From positions 806,001 to 870,000 of the forward strand of contig NZ_CP063989.1 of the NCBI RefSeq assembly GCF_014595995.2: DNA of 64,000 nt, given 5' to 3'. Each line of letters starts with the position of its first letter. The stretch's first letter is position 1. This DNA comes from Actinomyces respiraculi (lineage in GTDB: Bacteria > Actinomycetota > Actinomycetes > Actinomycetales > Actinomycetaceae). A model generated the notes under the pieces. It was given only the letters and a program-made list of their open reading frames with translations. It ran no database searches and was not told the DNA's origin. The position numbers and the translations under genes were made by a program. Positions 10,136 to 17,088 of this stretch are shown here, one piece after another.

Positions 10136-10408
10136 TCAGCGGGCCTCGTAGGTGAGGCAGGCTGCGGTGTCGGGCCCCAGGGCGATGCCCTCGGCGGAGC
10201 ACATGAGGTCCTTGTTGTGGACGCACTCCAGGCGCTGGCAGGCCCCGACGTGAGCCTCAGCGACGGGCAGGCCGCCGCGGGCGTCGAGGTTGATGAGGGT
10301 GCTGCAGGTGCCCGTGCCGCCGATGGTGACGGCGAAGGCGGTGCAGCCCTCGTGGTTGAAGGCGCAGGTGGTGGTGGAGCAGGAGGTGATGGGGGCGACG
10401 GTGGGCAT
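10136..10408 (-). CDS. DUF1540 cysteine-rich protein
   Basis: A 90-aa protein with two copies of a Cys-rich module: ITSCSTTTCAFNHEGCTA followed by a Cys in TGTCS (about 7-36), then CQRLECVHNKDLMCSAEG (about 57-74) with a final Cys. This two-repeat pattern fits DUF1540, a family of small Cys-rich proteins thought to bind metal; role unknown. A good Shine-Dalgarno (AGAGGAACCG) precedes the ATG at 10408. It converges on the iron-box gene, which makes a metal-related role attractive but unproven. Confidence 0.8.
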   Translation of the reverse strand: MPTVAPITSCSTTTCAFNHEGCTAFAVTIGGTGTCSTLINLDARGGLPVAEAHVGACQRLECVHNKDLMCSAEGIALGPDTAACLTYEAR

Positions 10409-10817
10409 GATCGGTTCCTCTCGGGAGACGTGCGGTGGCCGGAGCGGCTGACGTAAATCACCGTAAGAGGGGTGGGGGGTCTCGGCAAGGCGGAATGCGC
10501 GAGAGCCTTGGGAACGTGGGTGAATCGTTGATATTCCAGTGGAACATGGTGGTCGATGGCTCGGTGTCGCGATGCTGGCGGCTCCGGCTGGGCCCCTGTG
10601 TTGCGTGTGTGTCCTATTTCCAAATGAGTGGAGCCCTGCCTTCCTGAGGCGGCCCTTGCCTGGTGGGTGTGCGCCGTGTCAGGGGTGGTGCAGGGAGTCG
10701 GGTTGACGCCGTCGGATCTCTGTGTCACTGTATTAGTGCAGTGATACAAGCGTTCCGGCCGGGCGCCCGATCACCCGCTCATGAGCACTCGTCCACATCC
10801 GAGCACCAGGAGGTCAC
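10409..10817. other. Gene-poor spacer between DUF1540 gene and GntR operon
   Basis: About 400 bases with no convincing gene. The left side must hold the DUF1540 promoter (minus strand); the right end holds the GntR operator described separately. The middle (10490-10640) is less GC-rich and has only short open frames without Shine-Dalgarno sequences. Confidence 0.5.
10722..10747. promoter_or_regulatory. Inverted-repeat operator of the GntR-ABC operon
   Basis: GTGTCACTG and CAGTGATAC form an 8/9-matched inverted repeat separated by 8 AT-rich bases, 70 bases before the gntR start. A TTGACG hexamer at 10703-10708 could be the -35 element. YtrA-type GntR repressors usually bind such a site at their own promoter, so autoregulation is inferred. 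Confidence 0.55.
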
Positions 10818-11198
10818 GTGCCTGTCGACGACACCAGACCCATCTGGGTCCAGTTGGTCGAGACCTTCCGCCTGCGCATCGTCTCGGGCCACTGGCCGCC
10901 TGGAACCCGCATCCCCTCCGTCCGTGAGCTCGCCTCCGACGCCGGGGTCAACCCCAACACCGTCCAGCGAGCCCTCGCCGAGCTTGACCGCAGCGGCCTC
11001 ACCAGTGCCGAGCGCACCTCGGGCCGCTTCGTCACCGCCGACCCGCATGTCCTCGACAGGGTCCGGCGCGAGCTCGCCACCGGCTTCACCGACACCTACA
11101 TCACCGCTCTGACCGGCCTCGGCCTCAGCCTCGAGAGCGCCAACGCCCTCCTGGCGGAGCGCTGGAGCACGCAGGGCGTCCCAGGAGACACACCATGA
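10818..11198 (+). CDS. GntR-family (YtrA subfamily) transcriptional regulator
   Basis: A 126-aa repressor with an N-terminal winged helix (about 8-75): PIWVQLVETFRLRIVSGHW, PGTRIPSVRELA and NPNTVQRALAELDRSGL are classic GntR motifs. The short C-terminal part (about 80-126) has the small helical dimerisation region of the YtrA subfamily instead of a ligand-binding domain. An AGGAGGTCACGTG Shine-Dalgarno supports the GTG/ATG region chosen. The stop overlaps the ABC ATPase start (ATGA), so it is the first gene of a three-gene operon and probably represses it through the inverted repeat upstream. The inducer is unknown; relatives respond to cell-envelope-acting antibiotics. Confidence 0.9.
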   Translation: MPVDDTRPIWVQLVETFRLRIVSGHWPPGTRIPSVRELASDAGVNPNTVQRALAELDRSGLTSAERTSGRFVTADPHVLDRVRRELATGFTDTYITALTGLGLSLESANALLAERWSTQGVPGDTP

Positions 11199-11977
11199 GC
11201 ACCCGCACACCAGCACCGGGTACCGGCCTCACCGAGAGATTCCGCACCATCCCACCCGCCTGGGGAGCCGACCCCGCCGCCCCACCCGCCGTCACCGTCC
11301 ACCACCTGACCCGCGGCTACCGGGGCACCCCCGTCCTGGCCGACCTCACCCTCGAGCTGCCCGCCGGACGCATCGTCGGCCTCATGGGTGCCAACGGCTG
11401 CGGCAAGACCACCCTGCTCAAGGTTCTGGCCGGCCTGCTCGCCGACTACGAGGGTGAGGTGACGATCGCCGGTCACACCCCCGGCCCCGAGAGCAAAGCC
11501 CTCGTCTCCTTCCTTCCCGACGCCGCCTTCCTTGCCGAGGACCTCACCGCCGAGCGGGCCGTGGCCCAGTTCTCCCGGCTCTTCGCCGACTTCGACGCCG
11601 CCAAGGCCCGCGAGCTCATTGGCTTCTTCGGCCTACCCTCCGACCGCACCCTCAAGGCCATGAGCAAGGGCATGGGCGACAAGCTGCGTATCACGCTCGC
11701 CATGAGCCGACGCGCCCGCATCTACCTCCTCGACGAGCCACTGTCCGGCGTCGACCCCGCTGCGCGCGACGTCATCCTCGAGGGCGTCCTGCGCGACTTC
11801 GACCCCGAGGCCCTCATGCTCATCTCCACCCACCTCATTGCCGACGTCGAGAGCATCGTCGACTCCGTCGTCTTCCTCAAGGACGGCCGCCTCCTGCTGG
11901 CCGCCGACGCCGACGAGCTCCGTGAGGCCTCAGGCATGAGCCTCGACGCCCTGTTCAGGAAGGAGTACCGCTCATGA
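11195..11977 (+). CDS. ABC transporter ATP-binding protein (YtrB-like)
   Basis: A 260-aa nucleotide-binding subunit. Walker A GANGCGKT at 65-72, signature-like SKGMGDK at 157-163 (the non-LSGGQ form common in YtrB-type ATPases), Walker B IYLLDEP at 176-182 and switch His213 in STHL. It overlaps gntR and the permease gene by ATGA on both sides, so the three are translationally coupled. The substrate cannot be deduced; this operon type is linked to envelope stress or antimicrobial resistance in other Gram-positives. Confidence 0.93.
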   Translation: MSTRTPAPGTGLTERFRTIPPAWGADPAAPPAVTVHHLTRGYRGTPVLADLTLELPAGRIVGLMGANGCGKTTLLKVLAGLLADYEGEVTIAGHTPGPESKALVSFLPDAAFLAEDLTAERAVAQFSRLFADFDAAKARELIGFFGLPSDRTLKAMSKGMGDKLRITLAMSRRARIYLLDEPLSGVDPAARDVILEGVLRDFDPEALMLISTHLIADVESIVDSVVFLKDGRLLLAADADELREASGMSLDALFRKEYRS

Positions 11978-12789
11978 TGCGCACCCTGCTCGCCGAGGAG
12001 ACGCGAACCCTCGGTCCCGTCCACGCCAAAACCATCGGCGTCCTGCTCATCGCCGGCATCGGCGCGCTCGCCGTCGGACTCGTCCCGCACGCCATGGGCG
12101 CGGACGCGCCGACCCTCATGGCCGTCACCGGCGCCGCCATCGCCTTCGCCCTGCCCGTCCCCATCATCGCCATCCACACTCTGGCCGAGTACTGGCAGAC
12201 CATGCACGGCCGACGCGGCTACCTCACCATGAGCCTGCCTGCCCGCGGCCGCGAGATCTTCGGGGCCAAGCTCCTCTACCTCATGGCAGCCGTCATGGTG
12301 GCGCTCGCCGTCGCCGTCGGCGGGCTCACCGTCGTCGTCCTCGTCCGCGCCTGGATGAACGACGTGCCGCCCGCCGACGTGTGGGACGGAATCCTCAGCC
12401 TGCTCGATCTCATCGGCACCGCCGCGGCGTGGAGCATCGGCGCCGTTGCGGTCGTGCAGCTGCTCAGCTTCCTCGTCATGTGGGTCTCCGTCATGAGCGT
12501 TGCTGCCCAGACGCGGTGGAACCACCTCGGCATCGGCGGCGCCGTCATCGGGATGGTCCTGGTCTACCTCGTCTGCCAGGTGCTCTTCGCCGCCGCGATG
12601 ATGCTGGTGCCCCTCGGCATGGACATGGGTACCGGGGACCTCGTGGCCCGCTCCATGCTGCCCGATCTGCTGAGTGGGGTCGAACCGACGGTCCTGGGGC
12701 TCGGCTTCGTGCCGGTCTCCGTCCTGGTGTCCGTCGCCCTCGCGTGGTGGGCCGTGCACGCTCTGGAGCACCACGCCTCCCTGCGCTGA
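11974..12789 (+). CDS. ABC transporter permease, six predicted membrane segments
   Basis: A 271-aa integral membrane protein, last gene of the GntR-ABC operon. Hydrophobic helices are visible at about 24-45 (GVLLIAGIGALAVGLVP), 48-70, 100-125 (LLYLMAAVMVALAVAVGG), 145-175, 190-215 and 235-260. A cytoplasmic MHGRRGYLTMSLPARGREI stretch (about 75-93) is typical of small ABC-2-like permeases paired with YtrB ATPases. The start ATG overlaps the ATPase stop. Substrate unknown. Confidence 0.88.
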   Translation: MMRTLLAEETRTLGPVHAKTIGVLLIAGIGALAVGLVPHAMGADAPTLMAVTGAAIAFALPVPIIAIHTLAEYWQTMHGRRGYLTMSLPARGREIFGAKLLYLMAAVMVALAVAVGGLTVVVLVRAWMNDVPPADVWDGILSLLDLIGTAAAWSIGAVAVVQLLSFLVMWVSVMSVAAQTRWNHLGIGGAVIGMVLVYLVCQVLFAAAMMLVPLGMDMGTGDLVARSMLPDLLSGVEPTVLGLGFVPVSVLVSVALAWWAVHALEHHASLR

Positions 12790-12813
12790 GCTGAGGTGAG
12801 CCGACTCAGGTCG

Positions 12814-12835
12814 CCGTGCGCCGTTCAGCGCACGG
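12814..12835. terminator. Hairpin at convergent gene ends
   Basis: Perfect CCGTGCGC / GCGCACGG stem with a 6-base loop. It overlaps the last codons of mnmA and lies just after the ABC permease stop, so it can terminate both convergent units. Confidence 0.55.
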
Positions 12836-13946
12836 TGGCCTGGGCGAGCACCCGTTCGCCGTCGGCCCCGCCGTAGACGACGGCGGACTGGCCCGCCGCC
12901 AGGGCGCGCAGCCCCTCGTGCAGCTCAGCGCGCAAGGTCCCGGCCTGCGCATCGACGACGACGTCAGCCGGTACGGCGCGACCGTGGGCGCGCACCTGCA
13001 CGCTCACGTCGGCCCAGCCCTCGCGGTCGTCGTCGAGGGGCTCGGGTGAGGCCAGCAGGACGAGGCCGTCGGCATCCACGGCCCGGCGGGTGAGCAGCTC
13101 CTCGGGGCCGACGACAACCTCGTTGGTGGCCGGACGCGTCTCGATGACGTAGCGGGGGCGGCCGTCCGGGGCCGGGCGGGTCAGGCCCAGGCCTCGGCGC
13201 TGGCCCACCGTGAAGCCGAAGTACCCCTCGTGCGACCCCAGGGCCTCGCCGTCGGGGGAGACGAGCGCCCCCTGCTGCACGCCCAGCGAGCGCTGCAGGA
13301 AGCCTCGGGTGTCGCCGTCGGCAACGAAGCAGATGTCGTAGGAGTCCGGCTTGTCCGCCACCGGCAGGCCCCGGGCCTGGGCCTCGGCTCGCACCGCCGC
13401 CTTGGAGGGCGCGTCACCGAGCGGGAACAGCGCCCGGCTCAGCCCCGTGCGGCCGGAGACCGCGAGCACGTAGGACTGGTCCTTGGCCCGGTCGGCCGCG
13501 CGTGAGAGGGCCAGCTCCGAGAGGTCGCCCGGCCGGCCGGCGGCCGCACCCCCCGACAGGCGCGCGTAGTGGCCCGTCGCCACCGCGTCGAAGCCCATCG
13601 CCAGGCCCCGCTCGAGCAGGGCGTCGAACTTCACTCGCTCGTTGCAGCGCACGCACGGGTTGGGGGTGCGGCCCGCCCGGTACTCGCTAAGGAAGTCGGC
13701 GACCACCCGGTCCTCGAACTCCTCCGACAGGTCCCACACGTAAAAGGGAATCCCGAGGATCTCGGCGGCCCAGCGGGCGTCAGCCGCGTCCTCGATGGAG
13801 CAGCAGCCGCGGGAGCCCGAGCGCGTCGCGGCGCGGTTGCGGGTCAGGGCCATGTGCACCCCGACGACGTCGTGGCCGGCGTCACAAGCGCGCGCGGCCG
13901 CCACAGCGGAGTCGACTCCCCCGGACAGAGCAGCCAGAACGCGCAT
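12825..13946 (-). CDS. mnmA: tRNA-specific 2-thiouridylase MnmA
   Basis: A 373-aa cytosolic enzyme that makes 2-thiouridine at wobble position 34 of tRNA-Lys/Glu/Gln using ATP and sulfur from a cysteine desulfurase. PP-loop SGGVDS at 8-13, first catalytic Cys in NPCVRCN (Cys101 by analogy) and second in [10 protein letters not shown] (Cys206). AGGAGGGG precedes the ATG. In many actinobacteria the desulfurase gene lies directly upstream; here 5.9 kb of toxin and immunity genes, all on this strand, separate the two (desulfurase at 19867-21078). Only 20 bases lie between the truncated immunity fragment and this start codon, so mnmA may depend on read-through from the inserted array. Confidence 0.95.
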   Translation of the reverse strand: MRVLAALSGGVDSAVAAARACDAGHDVVGVHMALTRNRAATRSGSRGCCSIEDAADARWAAEILGIPFYVWDLSEEFEDRVVADFLSEYRAGRTPNPCVRCNERVKFDALLERGLAMGFDAVATGHYARLSGGAAAGRPGDLSELALSRAADRAKDQSYVLAVSGRTGLSRALFPLGDAPSKAAVRAEAQARGLPVADKPDSYDICFVADGDTRGFLQRSLGVQQGALVSPDGEALGSHEGYFGFTVGQRRGLGLTRPAPDGRPRYVIETRPATNEVVVGPEELLTRRAVDADGLVLLASPEPLDDDREGWADVSVQVRAHGRAVPADVVVDAQAGTLRAELHEGLRALAAGQSAVVYGGADGERVLAQATVR

Positions 13947-13966
13947 ATCCCCTCCTGCTGATTCTT

Positions 13967-14107
13967 CTACGACGAGACCCCAGTCGGCGGGTGCAGCCTA
14001 CCGCCGCGGAAGGTGCAGGCGGCTTCCCAGGACACGGGCCACTTCAAGTTGGTCCACGCGGTAATCCACTCGACCGCGGTCTCGACGGGCAGGGTCTCCA
14101 TTTTCAT
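13967..14107 (-). pseudogene. Truncated sixth copy of the tandem immunity gene
   Basis: The first about 29 codons (MKMETLPVETAVEWITAWTN and on to PVSWEAA) match the N-terminus of the five full copies upstream; the frame then runs into unrelated sequence and stops at 46 aa. This looks like the scar of a recombination between the array and the mnmA upstream region. Confidence 0.75.
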
Positions 14108-14154
14108 ACCAGATTCTCTCCTTACGCAGCCGGCACTCATGCACTCATGCCGGC

Positions 14155-14700
14155 TCACTCGAACTGCTCCTCCCAGTCCGGACCGTACTTCTCCTCCATC
14201 CGCTGATACTCTAGGTCCACCCACGTATCCTCAGGCGAGTTGATCGAGACCTCGATAACTCCGGATTGGGCGCCTAGCGAGAACGACGAGCTATTCGGGA
14301 GGTACCACTCGCACTGGCGGTACTCGTTGCCTGCGCCCCGACGGTTAACGGTTGTCCTTGGCTCGCCAAAAATATTTATCAAGGCGGTCACGTAGGACTC
14401 GTAGGCCGCCCATGTCGTCGGCGCGGTCAGTTCATCCTTGAAACCTTTGATGACCCTCGTCGCCAGCGGGAACTCCACTCCGTTGAACTCGGAATCGTCC
14501 CGGTCTGTCATATAGCCGCCATGCTTCTCCCCGGGAGGCGTCAGCACGGTAGTGAACAGCATTCCGTCTTCTGAGTATGGGATCCATCCGAGCTGGTCTC
14601 GGACGGCGAAGGCGGTCTCCCAGGACACGGGCCACTCCAGGTCGGTCCAGGCGGTGACCCACTCGACCGCGGTCTCAACGGGCAGGGTCTCCATCTTCAT
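14155..14700 (-). CDS. Tandem putative immunity protein, copy 1
   Basis: 181 aa, soluble, acidic, Trp-rich; same length as the other four copies. Starts MKMETLPVETAVEWVTAWT; an in-frame upstream extension to 14733 is rejected because all copies begin at this Met with the same spacing. Central anchor TAPTTWAAYESYVTAL (about 94-109) is shared by all. N-terminal middle segment is the PYSEDGMLFTTVLTPPGEK type (allele A, as in copy 3); the C-terminal middle segment INIFGEPRTTVNRRGA is shared with copy 2. I suspect a DUF6301-like or SMI1-like immunity family, unverified. No catalytic motif is apparent. Position downstream of a toxin-like gene in one transcription direction is the basis for immunity. 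Confidence 0.75.
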   Translation of the reverse strand: MKMETLPVETAVEWVTAWTDLEWPVSWETAFAVRDQLGWIPYSEDGMLFTTVLTPPGEKHGGYMTDRDDSEFNGVEFPLATRVIKGFKDELTAPTTWAAYESYVTALINIFGEPRTTVNRRGAGNEYRQCEWYLPNSSSFSLGAQSGVIEVSINSPEDTWVDLEYQRMEEKYGPDWEEQFE

Positions 14701-14739
14701 ATCAGATTCTCTCCTTACGCAGCCGGCACTCATGTCGGC

Positions 14740-15285
14740 TCACTCGAACTGTTCCTCCCAGTTGGGGCCGTACTTCTCCTCCAGGCGCTGATACTCTAGG
14801 TCCACCCACGTATCCTCAGGCGAGTTGATCGAGACCTCGATAATGCCGGATTGGGCACCCAACGAGAACGACGAGCCATTCGAAAGGTACCACTTGCACT
14901 GGCGGTACTCGTTGCTTGCGCCCCGACGGTTAACGGTTGTCCTTGGCTCGCCAAAAATATTTATCAAGGCGGTCACGTAGGACTCGTAGGCCGCCCATGT
15001 CGTCGGCGCTGTTGTCTTGTCCTTCAGGTCTCGGGTCACGAGTGTTGCCAGCAGAAACACGACACCGTCGAACTCGTGGTCGTCCCGGGCTCCTATCACC
15101 CCCTCACCCTCCTTCCCGGGCAGCGTCAGCACCGTCCTGAAAAACCGGCCGTCCTGCGACTCCGCGATCCACCCGAGCCTATCCCTGATAGCGAAAGCGG
15201 TCTCCCAGGACACGGGCCACGTGAGGTTGGTCCAGGCGGTGACCCACTCGACCGCCGTCTCGACGGGCAGAGTCTCCATCTTCAT
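14740..15285 (-). CDS. Tandem putative immunity protein, copy 2
   Basis: 181 aa, same family as its neighbours, separated from copy 1 by 39 bases. Its N-terminal middle segment is the AESQDGRFFRTVLTLPGKEG type (allele B, as in copies 4 and 5), whereas its C-terminal middle segment INIFGEPRTTVNRRGAS is that of copy 1. It is therefore a recombinant of the two lineages around the conserved TAPTTWAAYESYVTAL anchor. The codons are visibly less GC-rich than those of flanking housekeeping genes. Confidence 0.75.
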   Translation of the reverse strand: MKMETLPVETAVEWVTAWTNLTWPVSWETAFAIRDRLGWIAESQDGRFFRTVLTLPGKEGEGVIGARDDHEFDGVVFLLATLVTRDLKDKTTAPTTWAAYESYVTALINIFGEPRTTVNRRGASNEYRQCKWYLSNGSSFSLGAQSGIIEVSINSPEDTWVDLEYQRLEEKYGPNWEEQFE

Positions 15286-15318
15286 GTCAGCTCCAGTCGT
15301 TCGGTGGGTGGGGGCAGG

Positions 15319-15864
15319 TCAGTTAATGAGCTCCTCCCAGTCCGGGCCGTACTTCTCCTCCAGTCGCTGAGACTCCAGGTCCGCATAGGTCGATTCTGGG
15401 GAATTGATGTATACGGAGATGATGCCCGACATTGCCGTTAGGCTGAATGATGAACCGTTTTCCAAATACCATGTGGATTGGCGGTGTTCGTTGTCGGCGC
15501 CGACATTCCTTCGATCGTGTCGAGGGGCGCCGAATGTCTTCGTCAAGGCGGTCACGTAGGACTTGTAGGCCGCCCATGTCGTTGGCGCGGTCAGTTTATC
15601 CTTCATTCCCCGGACGATCCGCGTCGCCAGCGGGAACGTCACTCCGTTGAACTCGGAATCGTCCCGGTCTGTCATATAGCCGCCATGCTTCTCCCCGGGA
15701 GGTGTCAGCACGGTGGTGAACAGCATTCCGTCTTCTGAGTATGGGGTCCACCCGAGCTGGTCTCGTATGGCGAATGCGGTGTCCCAGGACACGGGCCAGG
15801 TGAGGTTGGTCCACGCGGTGATCCACTCGACCGCGGTCTCAACGGGCAGAGTCTCCATCTTCAT
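15319..15864 (-). CDS. Tandem putative immunity protein, copy 3 (most divergent)
   Basis: 181 aa. It shares the N-terminal allele A segment (PYSEDGMLFTTVLTPPGEK) with copy 1 but has its own C-terminal third: TKTFGAPRHDRRNVGADN, SLTAMSGIISVYINSPES and the ending WEELIN instead of WEEQFE. It is thus the best candidate for a distinct specificity. The spacer after it also differs from the other, nearly identical, spacers. Confidence 0.75.
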   Translation of the reverse strand: MKMETLPVETAVEWITAWTNLTWPVSWDTAFAIRDQLGWTPYSEDGMLFTTVLTPPGEKHGGYMTDRDDSEFNGVTFPLATRIVRGMKDKLTAPTTWAAYKSYVTALTKTFGAPRHDRRNVGADNEHRQSTWYLENGSSFSLTAMSGIISVYINSPESTYADLESQRLEEKYGPDWEELIN

Positions 15865-15901
15865 AAGCGGTTCTCCTCACGCAGGCAGCACTCATGCCGG
15901 C

Positions 15902-16447
15902 TCACTCGAACTGTTCCTCCCAGTTGGGGCCGTACTTCTCCTCCAGGCGCTGGGACTCTAGGTCCGCCCACGTATCCTCAGGCGAGAGGATTGAGACCTC
16001 GATAATGCCGGATTGGGCTCCCAGCGAGAACGATGAATCATTCGGGAGGTACCATGTCGACTCGCGATCCTCTTTATTGCTACCAGAATGCCGACGAACT
16101 TCTCGTGGTTCGCCAAATATCTTCGTCAAGGCGGTCACGTAGGACTCGTAGGCCGCCCATGTCGTCGGCGCCGTAGTCTCGTCCTTCATGCCTCGGATCA
16201 CGGGCGTCGCCAGCAGAAACACGACACCATCGAACTCGTGGTCGTCCCGAGCTCCTATCACGCCCTCACCCTCCTTTCCTGGGGGTGTCAGCACCGTCCT
16301 GAAGTACCGGCCGTCCTGCGACTCCGCGATCCACCCGAGCCGGTCTCGGATGGCGAAGGTGGTCTCCCAGGACACGGGCCACTCCAGGTCGGTCCACGCG
16401 GTCACCCACTCGACCGCGGTCTCAACGGGCAGAGTCTCCATCTTCAT
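15902..16447 (-). CDS. Tandem putative immunity protein, copy 4
   Basis: 181 aa, almost identical to copy 5: both carry the allele B N-terminal segment (GRYFRTVLTPPGKEGEG) and the TKIFGEPREVRRHSGSNKED C-terminal segment. The upstream spacer of 37 bases, with GAGGAGAACCGCTT before the ATG, is the same as that before copy 3, so the repeat unit of the array includes the ribosome binding site. Confidence 0.75.
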   Translation of the reverse strand: MKMETLPVETAVEWVTAWTDLEWPVSWETTFAIRDRLGWIAESQDGRYFRTVLTPPGKEGEGVIGARDDHEFDGVVFLLATPVIRGMKDETTAPTTWAAYESYVTALTKIFGEPREVRRHSGSNKEDRESTWYLPNDSSFSLGAQSGIIEVSILSPEDTWADLESQRLEEKYGPNWEEQFE

Positions 16448-16484
16448 AAGCGGTTCTCCTCACGCAGGCAGCACTCATGCCGGC

Positions 16485-17030
16485 TCACTCGAACTGCTCC
16501 TCCCAGTCCGGGCCGTACTTCTCCTCCAGACGCTGGGACTCCAGGTCCGCCCACGTATCCTCAGGCGAGAGGATTGAGACCTCGATAATGCCGGATTGTG
16601 CGCCCAGCGAGAACGACGAGCCATTCGGGAGGTACCACGTCGACTCGCGATCCTCTTTATTGCTACCAGAATGCCGACGAACTTCTCGTGGTTCGCCAAA
16701 TATCTTCGTCAAGGCGGTCACGTAGGACTCGTAGGCCGCCCATGTCGTCGGCGCCGTCGTCTCGTCCTTCATGCCTCGGATCACGGGCGTCGCCAGCAGA
16801 AACACGACACCATCGAACTCGTGGTCGTCCCGGGCTCCTATCACCCCCTCACCCTCCTTTCCTGGGGGTGTCAGCACCGTCCTGAAAAACCGGCCGTCCT
16901 CCGACTCCGCGATCCACCCGAGCCGGTCTCGGATAGCGAAAGCGGTCTGCCAGGACACGGGCCACTCCAGGTCGGTCCACGCGGTGATCCACTCGACCGC
17001 GGTCTCAACGGGCAGAGTCTCCATCTTCAT
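16485..17030 (-). CDS. Tandem putative immunity protein, copy 5 (toxin-proximal)
   Basis: 181 aa, the first immunity-like gene after the PrsW-nuclease gene, whose stop codon is 58 bases upstream. It differs from copy 4 by only a handful of residues (for example WQTAFAIRD versus WETTFAIRD), so this pair is a recent duplication. If the usual polymorphic-toxin rule holds, the toxin-proximal copy is the cognate immunity gene and the distal copies protect against related toxins. Confidence 0.78.
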   Translation of the reverse strand: MKMETLPVETAVEWITAWTDLEWPVSWQTAFAIRDRLGWIAESEDGRFFRTVLTPPGKEGEGVIGARDDHEFDGVVFLLATPVIRGMKDETTAPTTWAAYESYVTALTKIFGEPREVRRHSGSNKEDRESTWYLPNGSSFSLGAQSGIIEVSILSPEDTWADLESQRLEEKYGPDWEEQFE

Positions 17031-17088
17031 AAGCGGTTCTCCTTCAGGCTGTGGTACAGGTGTGTGCGGGGGGGATGGTGCCCTGGGG

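Larger units (their letters stand above)
13967..17030 (-). repeat. Tandem array of five and a half paralogous genes
   Basis: Repeat unit of about 580 bases (546-base gene plus 33-39-base spacer with its own Shine-Dalgarno). Copies begin at 17030, 16447, 15864, 15285, 14700 and 14107 (truncated) on the minus strand. Segment exchange between copies is visible at protein level. Confidence 0.9.

Noticed and set aside
10703-10736. Full -35/-10 promoter for gntR
   Set aside because: TTGACG is present but no -10 hexamer at an acceptable distance could be chosen, so only the operator is reported.
11683-11731. Missing ABC signature in the YtrB-like ATPase as evidence of inactivity
   Set aside because: SKGMG-type signatures are normal in this ATPase subfamily, so it is not a defect.
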